64,000 bases of DNA, taken from positions 94,651 to 158,650 of the forward strand of contig JAMQGV010000044.1 of assembly GCA_025994075.1 (NCBI GenBank), written 5' to 3'. Position 1 is the first letter of the stretch. Every line of letters begins with the position of its first letter. A program made the translations under genes and the position numbers. The notes beneath the pieces were generated by a model. The model did no database searches. It saw nothing but the letters and a program-made list of their open reading frames with translations, and was not told the DNA's origin. Positions 17,239-25,136 of this stretch are shown here, in pieces. The DNA is from Vicinamibacteria bacterium. GTDB lineage: Bacteria > Acidobacteriota > Vicinamibacteria > Fen-336.

Positions 17239-18911
17239 TCTTCGCCTCCCGAGGGCGGGAACAGGGAGAGGTTCGTCGCAGATCGGGAACGCGAGCCTGT
17301 GACGGGTCCGGGCTCCGGTTCGGGTTGTGCCGACATCGCCGGCGCGGCCGGCAGGTTCTCCACCTGGAGGCTGTAGTCGTCCTTGCCCCACTCGCAGCGA
17401 TTGAGCACCGCGTTCGGGATCTTCTTGATCGTGAGGTTCGGGAAGGAGTCCGCCTTCGTCCGGAAGGCCATGCAGTAGACGAGCAGCGATCGCGAGTCGC
17501 CCACGCTCTCAGAGAGGGCCTCCAGTTGTGCGCGCGAGAGGTTCTGAGTCGTTACGTAGATGAAGTCGCGCTCGGTGGACTGGCCGTGCTGCCAGTAGAC
17601 GGTATCACTCGGGGAGTAGGTGAAGCCTTCGAGCTTGCAGACGGCCTCGGCAAGCATCGCGGCGTTGTACTGTTTGCTCACGACCCAGTTACCCCAAGAG
17701 TCCTTCTCGAGCAGCGACGGGGCGAGGCGGAAGTACCGAAAGCCCCCGCCGCCCAACCAGTCAGCGGCCGAGCTGATGCCTCCGCTGTCAGTGCCGTCTA
17801 TGACTTGCCTAAGGCGAGGAATGATATGAGTGTGACAGTGGTTGCCGAGTTCAGCGAGAATCCAACGTCTGCCCAGCTTGTGGGCAACGGCTCCGGTCGT
17901 TCCTGAGCCGGCGAAGGAGTCGAGCACCCAGTCCCCCGGATTGGAGGCAATCTCGAGGATTCGACGCATCAGGCGCTCGGGCTTGGCAGTGTCGAAGGAG
18001 CTATCCTTACCGAAGAGCGCTTGACTCTCCTTGCGGGCCTCGTCGGTGTGGCCGACTTCCTCATGGGGCCACCAAGTCCAGGGTACATGACCTTCGACCT
18101 CGCTGAGGTATCGAATGATGTTGGGTTGGCTGTCGTTGGTCTTACCGAAGTAGATGCGCCCCTCCGCCAGTAGCTTCTTGTAGTTGTCCTCAGTGGTACT
18201 CCAGCACCGACCCTCCGGGGGACGGTGCGTAACGCCCGTTGGCGTCGTGATCGGGTACATCTGATTCGGTCGGTATCCCTGGGCCGTCATCGGGATCGCA
18301 CGCCACGGACCACGGGGATCGTTGTTGGGGTTCTTGTAGACGGCCCTACTCTTCGCCTCGAGTGGAACTCGATTTCGGGTCGCCTTGAAGGCGTCCGCAT
18401 CGACGGCGTAGACCAGCACGTACTCGTGCACATCCCCGATGGCTTCGCGGTTTTCTCTTGAGTAGCGCTTTTGCCAAACATTGCAGGCAATGAAGGACTT
18501 CCGGCCGAAGACCTCGTCCATCAAGACTCGAAGGTAGGCTAGCTCCGCGTCATCGATGCTGATCCAAAGCGACCCGTCGGGTCGGAGGAGCCGTCTTAGG
18601 AGCTCCAGGCGATCCCGCATAAGGGACAGCCACAGGGAATGCTCAAGGCCGTCATCGTAGTGCGTGAAGGCGGACCCCGTGTTGTAGGGCGGGTCGATGT
18701 AGATGCACTTGATCTTGCCGGCGAACTCCTGCTCCAGTGCCTTCAGGGCCAGCAGGTTGTCGCCGAAGATCAGGCGGTTGTCGAAGATGTCGTCGTTGGT
18801 CACGCGGTGCTTGGCGTGGTAGGACTTCTCGGGGTCCTCCAGCAGGATGCGGGGCTCCAGCCGCGGGCGCTTCTCCTTGCCGACCCAGGTCAGTTCCAGC
18901 CGCGTCTTCAT
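17235..18911 (-). CDS. mod: Adenine-N6 DNA methyltransferase (type III Mod-like, beta class)
   Basis: 558 aa. DPPYNTG at 73-79 is catalytic motif IV and comes before the SAM motif FAGSGTT at 333-339, the circular order of beta-class m6A methyltransferases such as type III Mod. The 220 residues between them hold the presumed target-recognition domain. The C-terminal 170 residues are specific to this subfamily. Within the gene, 17.4-18.6 kb has GC near 57-60%, lower than either end, which fits exchange of the recognition core. The ATG at 18911 is followed directly by the conserved N-terminal block. A 247-bp gap separates it from the small ORF upstream. Confidence 0.88.
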   Translation of the reverse strand: MKTRLELTWVGKEKRPRLEPRILLEDPEKSYHAKHRVTNDDIFDNRLIFGDNLLALKALEQEFAGKIKCIYIDPPYNTGSAFTHYDDGLEHSLWLSLMRDRLELLRRLLRPDGSLWISIDDAELAYLRVLMDEVFGRKSFIACNVWQKRYSRENREAIGDVHEYVLVYAVDADAFKATRNRVPLEAKSRAVYKNPNNDPRGPWRAIPMTAQGYRPNQMYPITTPTGVTHRPPEGRCWSTTEDNYKKLLAEGRIYFGKTNDSQPNIIRYLSEVEGHVPWTWWPHEEVGHTDEARKESQALFGKDSSFDTAKPERLMRRILEIASNPGDWVLDSFAGSGTTGAVAHKLGRRWILAELGNHCHTHIIPRLRQVIDGTDSGGISSAADWLGGGGFRYFRLAPSLLEKDSWGNWVVSKQYNAAMLAEAVCKLEGFTYSPSDTVYWQHGQSTERDFIYVTTQNLSRAQLEALSESVGDSRSLLVYCMAFRTKADSFPNLTIKKIPNAVLNRCEWGKDDYSLQVENLPAAPAMSAQPEPEPGPVTGSRSRSATNLSLFPPSGGEE

Positions 18912-19010
18912 GCGGGCCCCCAGACGGGCGTCGGACCTGCCGGGGCAGGGGGGTGGGCGAACGTCCGGACCCACGGACACGGGCGGCCCAGGCTTGCGCG
19001 AGGAGGGGTC

Positions 19011-19262
19011 ATGGAATACCTTCGAAGGATGGCGGACGATAACCCAACTGCCTTGGACGAGTACGCCGACCGGATGGCGCGGATCACGGCGGGGGCGCTC
19101 GCCGGCCTCGGCGAGGCCGAGCGCGGCGAGCGCATCGCGGCGTTCGAGCGGGCCGTCATCAGCTCACCTTCCAGCCCTGCTTCTGGCGGTAGTCGCGCCA
19201 GTGGCTCAGAAGGGCCTGGTGCTCCGCCGACGCCACGGGCAGCCGGAGCGCATCGGCGATAA
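19011..19262 (+). CDS. Small ORF, possible truncated gene relic
   Basis: 83 aa. A strong Shine-Dalgarno (GAGGAGG, 5-11 nt upstream) precedes ATG 19011. The first 50 residues (MADDNPTALDEYADRMARI, then GLGEAERGERIAAFERAVIS) look like a genuine helical protein. The rest is Ser/Pro/Gly-rich and is the complement of the opposite-strand ORF at 19159-19347. I read it as the intact 5' end of an older gene whose 3' part was replaced by incoming sequence at about 19155. It opposes the direction of the restriction operon. Family unknown. Confidence 0.4.
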   Translation: MEYLRRMADDNPTALDEYADRMARITAGALAGLGEAERGERIAAFERAVISSPSSPASGGSRASGSEGPGAPPTPRAAGAHRR

Positions 19263-19347
19263 GCCGGGAGACCTTCTTCTCGTCCGGCTCGTTCAGCAGC
19301 CGTCGGTAGGTCTGACGGAGGCGTTCGAGTTCTTCTTCGGTCGCCAT
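19159..19347 (-). CDS. 62-aa helical protein between the SNF2 helicase and Mod
   Basis: Begins MATEEELERLRQTYRRLLNE and ends QKQGWKVS. Two charged amphipathic helices (about 3-22 and 24-55) with a protein-like composition throughout. Same strand as, and 43 bp downstream of, the helicase gene, so probably in its operon. No Shine-Dalgarno is obvious. It is the right size for an adaptor or inhibitor. Not a family I recognise. It overlaps the tail of the plus-strand ORF 19011-19262; of the two overlapping frames I think this one is better coding here. Confidence 0.5.
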   Translation of the reverse strand: MATEEELERLRQTYRRLLNEPDEKKVSRLIADALRLPVASAEHQALLSHWRDYRQKQGWKVS

Positions 19348-19390
19348 CGCGCCCGATTATCCCGAGCGCCCCTCCGCAGCAGGACCGCAT

Positions 19391-22255
19391 TCAGGCCACC
19401 TCGAACCGAATCGTGAACAACCGGGTCTCCGACACGCTCTGAGCGAGCCGGGCCTCGATCTCGGCCAGCAGGTTCTCCTTCCGCGATTCGATCTCGTCCT
19501 GCGCCTCGAACAGCGCGCGGCGCTTGGCGTTGCGCTGGGACTCGAGCTCCTTGATGCGGCGCTGCGCGGCCACCTTGGCGTCCAGGCTGGCCTGCAGGCG
19601 CGCGTCTCGCTTCGCCGCCCGGATCTCCTGATCGAGGTCCTTGATCTCCTGCTCGACGCCGGCCTTGAGATCGTCGGCCCAGCGCTCCAGCTTCTCCATT
19701 TCATCCTCGAAGAAGCGGCGGTTGCGGGCCTCAAGCCGTTCGAGCAGGCCGCCGCGGAGTTGGGCGTACTGATCGGTCAACAACTGCTCCACGGCGGGTG
19801 AGGGAGCTGCCCAGGGGGCGGCCGTGGCGTCGACGAGCATCAGGCGCTCGAGGGTCTCGGCGTCCAGTGGGATGCCCGCGTCGGTCGCGCCGGACAGCAG
19901 GAGGTGTTCCTCTCGTTCCAGCGCGGTGACCTCGACCCGGTGAAGGGCCAGGTGGCCCCGCTCGCCGACGAGCCGCTCGACCAGGGCCAGGCGGGTTGGC
20001 CGCCCTGAGTACTGGAACACGAGGCCGCCGGTCGGCAGCTCGCGGGCGGCGGCGCGCTCCCGAATCTCCTGGGCCAGGGGATGTCCCAGGCGGTACACAT
20101 GATCCGCAGCCGTGGCACGCCCGGGCGTGAGCATCACGTAGCGCTGGCCGGGGGCCGCGGCCAGCTCGAACGAGTGGGTGCCGTCATCGAAGGTCGCCAG
20201 GCCCCCCAGCTCGTGGCGGGTCAGGGCCCACAGCGCACGGCTCAGGCGGTCGAGGTGGGTCTGGGTGTCGCGCTGGTGGACGCGCAGGCGCTCGTGGACC
20301 TCCTCGTCGAAGTTTTCGAGGAGCTGGGCGCGGGTGGTCAGGAGTTGGGCCTGAATCTGCTGGCTCAGGTCGGCCTGCAGGGCGTCGAAGGCGCGGTCGA
20401 TCTCCTCTGGCGTGCGACAGGACTGGTAGATCGAGGCGATCCGGCGCTCGAAGTCGACGCCGGACTCGAGGGCGCCGAGGACTTCGTCGGAGGCGCCGAA
20501 GACGCCGTCGAAGAGCTTGAACTTCTCCGACAGGATCGTGAAGACGCGCTGGTCGGCCTCGTTGCGGCGATTCAGGAAGTTGATGACCACCACGTCGTGC
20601 TTCTGGCCGTAGCGGTGGCAGCGGCCGATGCGCTGCTCGACACGCTGGGGGTTCCAGGGCAGGTCGTAGTTGACGACCAGCGAACAGAACTGGAGGTTGA
20701 CGCCCTCCGCCGCCGCTTCGGTGGCGACCAGGATGGAGGCGGACTCGCGGAAGTGGTCGACCAGGGCGGCGCGCAGGTCCACCGAGCGATTGCCGGTCGC
20801 GCGCTCGGTGTCGGCGTGGGCGGCCCGCCAGGACGAGAAGATGGCCGACGATCGGCCGTCCGTGTTGGTGCCATTCAGGGTCATCACCTGGCCGGCGTAG
20901 CCGTTGGCCTCGAGTAGCACGACCAGATACTCCTGCGTACGCCGGGACTCCGTGAAGATCACGGCCTTGCGGGCGGCTCCGAGCGTCGCGAGCTTGTCGA
21001 AGCCCGAGGCCAGGGCGGTCAGCAGCGCCTGGCCCTTGGCGTTGCGGGTGATGGAGGTGGCGAGGTCCTTGAAGCCGGCCAGCTCGTCGATCTCGGCTTC
21101 GACTTCGGCCCGCTCCCGGGTCGCGCCGTCGTCCCGATCGTCGGGCTCGCCGTCGCCTTCGGCCCACTCGTCGGACATCTCAGGCAAGGCCTCGAAGTCC
21201 TGGGCGAGCAGTTCCGCCGCCGTCTCGGCGTCCAGCCGCGCCACCTCGCCGCGCAATCGCTGGACCAGCGTCTCGAGCGTGCCGGCGATGGCGAAGCTCG
21301 AGGAAGCGAGCAGGCGCCGGAGGACCAACGTCATCAGCTTGCGCTGCCCCGACGGCAGGGCGTGCAGGTTGTCGCGCAGGAGGTAGGTGGAGACGGCGTC
21401 GTACAGCCGCTGTTCTTCGTCCGTCGGGGTGAAGTCCTGAGTGATCGGGATGCGGCGCGTGTAGCGCACGTACTCCACGACCTGGCGGCGCAGGGTCCGC
21501 TTGCAGACCGGCGCCAGGCGGTGGCGCAGGTCGCGGAACAGCGACTCCGAGAGCGGGCCTCGCAGGTACGCCGCGCGGAACGCCGGCATGTCGCCGAACA
21601 GGTGGTCGTCGAGGAACGACACCAGGCCGAACAGCTCCAGCAACGAGTTCTGGAGGGGAGTGGCGGTCAGCAGGAGCTTGGGCTTGCCGCGCAGGGCGTC
21701 GCGTAGCTCGCGGGCGATCTTGTTCTGGGGCTTGTAGACGTTCCGCAGGCGGTGAGCCTCGTCGACGATGACGAGATCCCAGGACACGCGCGCCATCACC
21801 GCCGCGTGGGCCCGAGCGAAGTTGTAGGAGCAGACGACGACCCCATCCGCGCTCGTGAACGGGTGGGCCTCGCCGGCGTCGAGTGAGGCCTTGAGGGTCG
21901 AGGTGTCGACGGCGCGGGCCGGGATGAAGAACTTGTCGGCCAACTCCTGAACCCACTGACTTCGCAGGGTCGTGGGCACGATGGCCAGGATGTGGCGGCG
22001 GCGCTCCGCCCAGAGCTGGGCGACGACGAGGCCGGCTTCGATCGTCTTGCCGAGGCCGACCTCGTCGGCGAGCAGGGCGCCACGCGAGAGGGGCGAGCGG
22101 AAGGCGAAGAGCGCTGCGTCGATCTGGTGGGGGTTGAGATCGACGGTGGCGTTGAGAAGCGACGAGCCGAGCTTGGCCAGGCTGTCCGAGGGGGAGCGCA
22201 GGCCCAGCATGTGGGCGTAGTACTTGGCGTGGTAGTCGGTGGTGCCAGCCCGCAT
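19391..22255 (-). CDS. SNF2/RapA-like helicase of a restriction-modification island
   Basis: 954 aa. SNF2 helicase core: LADEVGLGKT at 62-71 (motif I), IVDEAHRLRN at 163-172 (motif II), LLLTATPLQN at 194-203, IFTESRRTQEYL at 433-444, ATEAAAEGVNLQ at 511-522, and QRIGRCHRYG at 541-550 (motif VI). An acidic insertion (360-395) separates the lobes. The last 120 residues (about 830-945) form a long coiled coil rich in E/K/R. The order resembles RapA/HepA, which remodels complexes on DNA. No nuclease motif is seen, so it probably supplies ATP-driven remodelling or translocation to the neighbouring Mod and Res. It begins 40 bp after the stop of the HTH protein gene. Confidence 0.85.
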   Translation of the reverse strand: MRAGTTDYHAKYYAHMLGLRSPSDSLAKLGSSLLNATVDLNPHQIDAALFAFRSPLSRGALLADEVGLGKTIEAGLVVAQLWAERRRHILAIVPTTLRSQWVQELADKFFIPARAVDTSTLKASLDAGEAHPFTSADGVVVCSYNFARAHAAVMARVSWDLVIVDEAHRLRNVYKPQNKIARELRDALRGKPKLLLTATPLQNSLLELFGLVSFLDDHLFGDMPAFRAAYLRGPLSESLFRDLRHRLAPVCKRTLRRQVVEYVRYTRRIPITQDFTPTDEEQRLYDAVSTYLLRDNLHALPSGQRKLMTLVLRRLLASSSFAIAGTLETLVQRLRGEVARLDAETAAELLAQDFEALPEMSDEWAEGDGEPDDRDDGATRERAEVEAEIDELAGFKDLATSITRNAKGQALLTALASGFDKLATLGAARKAVIFTESRRTQEYLVVLLEANGYAGQVMTLNGTNTDGRSSAIFSSWRAAHADTERATGNRSVDLRAALVDHFRESASILVATEAAAEGVNLQFCSLVVNYDLPWNPQRVEQRIGRCHRYGQKHDVVVINFLNRRNEADQRVFTILSEKFKLFDGVFGASDEVLGALESGVDFERRIASIYQSCRTPEEIDRAFDALQADLSQQIQAQLLTTRAQLLENFDEEVHERLRVHQRDTQTHLDRLSRALWALTRHELGGLATFDDGTHSFELAAAPGQRYVMLTPGRATAADHVYRLGHPLAQEIRERAAARELPTGGLVFQYSGRPTRLALVERLVGERGHLALHRVEVTALEREEHLLLSGATDAGIPLDAETLERLMLVDATAAPWAAPSPAVEQLLTDQYAQLRGGLLERLEARNRRFFEDEMEKLERWADDLKAGVEQEIKDLDQEIRAAKRDARLQASLDAKVAAQRRIKELESQRNAKRRALFEAQDEIESRKENLLAEIEARLAQSVSETRLFTIRFEVA

Positions 22256-22295
22256 GGGTTCCCGAAGTAAATCACGGCCGGCAGACGTTGTGAGC

Positions 22296-23606
22296 CTACG
22301 GCGCCCACCGACGCACTTGTTCCCGTTTGCGCTGCTCCTGCTGCTCGACGAGTTGGTCGGTCGGTGTGAAGAAGACCTTCAGCACTTCCGCGGTGGTGAC
22401 CTTGCTGTCGCACCACGAGCGGAGGCTGTAGTCCACGTGCGATGCGTCGAAATCCAGCACGGCGCGAGCCCATTTGTCGAGGTGGGCGACGTACACCGCG
22501 GCCCATTCGAGCCACTGCTCGAGGGCGGCCTTCTGGTCTGACGGCGCGTCCGTGGGTGCGGATTCCCGGACCGCGGCGGCGACGGTCTCGATCTCGCGGG
22601 CCAGCCGCCAGTGTCCAAGGCGGGCCTCGAGGTCCTTGGCAAGGGCCTGGTGAGCGTGATCCTGCAGCTCACGGGCCTCCTTTCGCTTGGCCCTCTGGAT
22701 CGCCTCGACCCGCTGGCGCTCTTCTTCGAGTCTGGCGAGCCGCAGGCGCTCGGCCGCCACCTCGACGCTCGCCACGAACTCGTTCAGGCGCCGCTCGATC
22801 GGATCGGCCTTGCGGTCGGTCCAGGTCGTGGGGGAACCGTTGAGCTGCACGTTGTCGATGCACAGGTTCAGCACGCCGGTCGGCTTGTATTCGTACTGTC
22901 GCTTCGGCCGCTGGCCGGGGGGCGCGCCCGCTGCAGCCGGCGGTACCGGAAGCGCGGACTTGCGGACCGATTCCTCGATGCTGATCCGCACGGCCGATTC
23001 GCCGATCCGGACCAGAGTCCGACTCGCCACCCTGGCCGCCCTGGGGTCCTCGGGGACTTGCGGGCTGGTCACCTCGATCGAGTAGCCGCGCTCTTCGAAG
23101 GCCTTCAAGAGGGTGTCCATGATCCGGCAAGCGCGGAGCAGGGCCTCGCCGGTCGCGAAGATGTCGAGGCAGCGCTGTCGTTCCGTCGCGCGCCGGGGCT
23201 TGCCCTCGGTTCGCTGCAGCGCCGGCAGCGAGCGGGCGATCCAGGGATGAGGATCGGAAAGGGCCTCGGGCACCGCGAGCGGCGGCTGGTCCGAGGCGTG
23301 GCGACCGATCTCCTCGCGGACTTCCGCGGCCTTCTGAATCTCCGCGGGACTCGCGACGTATCGGCGCACGTCGTAGGCCAGCAGCGTCCCAGGCTTGGGT
23401 GGACGGAGTTGCGGCACGCGGGCGGGCCAACCCGCAGCCCGGCGGGCCCAGTACCCGCGGCCGGGTCGCGGGATGTCCATCCGCCGGCAGACCTTGGCGA
23501 GCGCCACGTCCGAGATCCCGAGCCGCGCCGCGACGTGGGTCATCGGCTCGGCCCAGACGGCTTTGAAGATGTCCTCGCGCCTGTGAACGATCGTCTGCCA
23601 GCCCAT
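22296..23606 (-). CDS. Uncharacterised HTH plus coiled-coil protein, first gene of the restriction operon
   Basis: 436 aa. The N-terminus (IFKAVWAEPMTHVAARLGIS, then DVALAKVCRRMDIPRPGRGYW) is a helix-turn-helix seen in uncharacterised proteins of mobile and defence regions. The middle (130-260) is mixed alpha/beta with a GYSIEVTSP strand. Residues 275-345 are a charged coiled coil (ERLRLARLEEERQRVEAIQR). The C-terminus ends in Gln/Glu/Lys/Arg-rich helix. A good AGGGAGG lies 6 nt before ATG 23606. It is the most upstream gene of the leftward run and so a candidate regulator or DNA sensor. No enzymatic motif was seen. Confidence 0.65.
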   Translation of the reverse strand: MGWQTIVHRREDIFKAVWAEPMTHVAARLGISDVALAKVCRRMDIPRPGRGYWARRAAGWPARVPQLRPPKPGTLLAYDVRRYVASPAEIQKAAEVREEIGRHASDQPPLAVPEALSDPHPWIARSLPALQRTEGKPRRATERQRCLDIFATGEALLRACRIMDTLLKAFEERGYSIEVTSPQVPEDPRAARVASRTLVRIGESAVRISIEESVRKSALPVPPAAAGAPPGQRPKRQYEYKPTGVLNLCIDNVQLNGSPTTWTDRKADPIERRLNEFVASVEVAAERLRLARLEEERQRVEAIQRAKRKEARELQDHAHQALAKDLEARLGHWRLAREIETVAAAVRESAPTDAPSDQKAALEQWLEWAAVYVAHLDKWARAVLDFDASHVDYSLRSWCDSKVTTAEVLKVFFTPTDQLVEQQEQRKREQVRRWAP

Positions 23607-23874
23607 GGCGCCTCCCTGACATCGAAGGCTATGCCTACTGGTTCGAAGCCAGGAGTACCAGGGTGAGGAGAGGGGGAACCCCACGTCAAGAACCGAAGCG
23701 CCAGGCGCCAGCCGATTGGCCCGTGGGCGACTGCTTCCCTACTCTAGAACCAGGAACGAAGCGACAGGGTCGGCCCCGAACGCTCGCAGGTCGGTCGATC
23801 GCTGGGCGAGTAGCTCGGCGATGGCCACAGTCGAGCAGTTCCCGCGCCAGCGAACCGGCGTCCGGCGGGGGCCG
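23607..23874. other. Spacer at the right edge of the defence island
   Basis: 268 bp without a supported gene. On the minus strand it must carry the promoter of the restriction operon. A TTGACG lies in it at about 23683-23688 (minus strand), but no matching -10 is obvious. I compared it by eye with the 11208-11429 spacer for att-like direct repeats and saw none. Confidence 0.3.
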
Positions 23875-24234
23875 TCAGACCAGGCTGCCGACGAGCTGGG
23901 CGAGCTTGTCCGGGTCGACCGGCTTGGTGAGATAGGCGCTGGCGCCCTTGGCCATCAGCTCCCGCTCGAGGTCGGCGGATTCGTAGGCCGTGAGCAGCAC
24001 GACCGGCGTGTCGCGATGCCCCGGCTCGCCCTTCATCCAGGTGACGACCTCGGACCCGCTCACGTTCGGCATGTCGAGGTCGAGCACCACGCAGTCGAAG
24101 CGGCGGCCCTCCTTCATCAGCCGGATCGCCTCGCCCCCGTCCGCGGCCGTCGTGACCTCGCCGACCCTGGCGAGTGCGAGCGCGATCACGCTGAGGACGG
24201 TTCCTTCGTCGTCGACGGCCAGAACTTGTTTCAT
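23875..24234 (-). CDS. Single-domain response regulator (CheY-like)
   Basis: 119 aa, receiver domain only. Acidic pair in VLAVDDEGTV, the phospho-acceptor Asp in CVVLDLDMPNVSG (about residue 52), the switch Thr in VVLLTAYES, and the conserved Lys in YLTKPVDPDKL. With no output domain it must work by protein contact or phosphorelay; its kinase is not in the window. Its ATG overlaps the stop of the upstream pseudouridine synthase gene (ATGA), and GGGGGAG precedes it, so the two are co-expressed. Confidence 0.9.
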   Translation of the reverse strand: MKQVLAVDDEGTVLSVIALALARVGEVTTAADGGEAIRLMKEGRRFDCVVLDLDMPNVSGSEVVTWMKGEPGHRDTPVVLLTAYESADLERELMAKGASAYLTKPVDPDKLAQLVGSLV

Positions 24235-24977
24235 CGCTCCCCCGCCTTCCCCGAACCCGTCTTGCCGCAAACAGTACTGCGCAAGCCGGTTCTCGGGTAC
24301 TCCAGGTCCTGAAACTCGAAGTCCGGGCCGAGCTCGGGATCGGGCAAGCGGAGTCCCCGCCGCAGCGCTTCCGCGCGGAAGTCGGGAGGGACCGGGGCCG
24401 TGACGCGGAGCGGCTGCTGGGTCAGCGGGTGGGTCAGCTCCAGTTCCGCCGCGTGGAGCATCGGGCGCTCCGCGTTGCGCTCGCCGTAGAGCCAGTCGCC
24501 GGCGAGGGGGTGGCCGATGGCGGAGAGGTGGACGCGGAGCTGATGGGTGCGGCCGGTCTCGAGGCGGAGGGCGACCAGCGAGCCGGTCGGCCGCGCCTCG
24601 ATCGGCTCGACGTGCGTGATCGCGCGCTTGCCGCCCTCGCGGACGCCGAACTGGATCGCGCCGACGCGGGCGATCGGGAGGTCGATCGTGCGCGGCTCGG
24701 CGAGCGCGCCTTCGACGATCGCGAGGTAGCGCTTGCGGATGCGCTTGCGCTCGAACTGGCGGGTCAGGCGGGCGTTGAGCTCGCCGCGCTTCGAGAAGAA
24801 GAGCACGCCGCTGGTCCCGCGGTCGAGCCGCTGCAGCAGCGAGACCGGTCCCACCTGGCGCTCGACGAGGTCGAGCAGGAACGGCTCGTCGGGCGCGTGC
24901 AGGCGGCGCTGCACGACGATGCCGGCCGGCTTGTCGACGAAGACGAGGCACTCGTCCTCGAACAGGACGCGGATCAT
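24231..24977 (-). CDS. RluA-family pseudouridine synthase
   Basis: 248 aa. LLQRLDRGTSGVLFFSK with Asp52 is the family's catalytic HRLDRxTSG motif (Gln replaces His). LVFVDKPAGIVV opens the fold, and LETGRTHQLRVHLSAIGHPLAGDWLYG is the RTHQIRxH motif. No S4 domain is present, as in RluA/TruC/YqcB-like members. The target (rRNA or tRNA) cannot be assigned. It is the first gene of a two-gene unit with the response regulator. Confidence 0.88.
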   Translation of the reverse strand: MIRVLFEDECLVFVDKPAGIVVQRRLHAPDEPFLLDLVERQVGPVSLLQRLDRGTSGVLFFSKRGELNARLTRQFERKRIRKRYLAIVEGALAEPRTIDLPIARVGAIQFGVREGGKRAITHVEPIEARPTGSLVALRLETGRTHQLRVHLSAIGHPLAGDWLYGERNAERPMLHAAELELTHPLTQQPLRVTAPVPPDFRAEALRRGLRLPDPELGPDFEFQDLEYPRTGLRSTVCGKTGSGKAGER

Positions 24978-25136
24978 GGCGTGGACCCCCGAAAACTACC
25001 TCCGTTCCCGGGCCCCGGGCGTTCGGGCGTGCGCTGCGCCACGCTCGTAACGCGATTTCACGAATCTCCGGACCCCTGCGACCCGTCTCGGCTGCTAGGC
25101 TTCATCCCCCGCAGCATCGTCTTTCTGGAGGCTTCC

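Noticed and set aside
14572..22255. Class 1 DISARM (SNF2 helicase plus adenine methylase)
   Set aside because: No drmA, drmB or phospholipase D-like drmC genes are present, and the methylase is a type III-like Mod directly coupled to Res.
23634..23656. tRNA-like T-arm (TTCGAAG loop with a 4-bp stem), possible attachment site
   Set aside because: The loop lacks the pyrimidine at its last position, the stem is one pair short, and no acceptor, D-arm or anticodon arm is around it.
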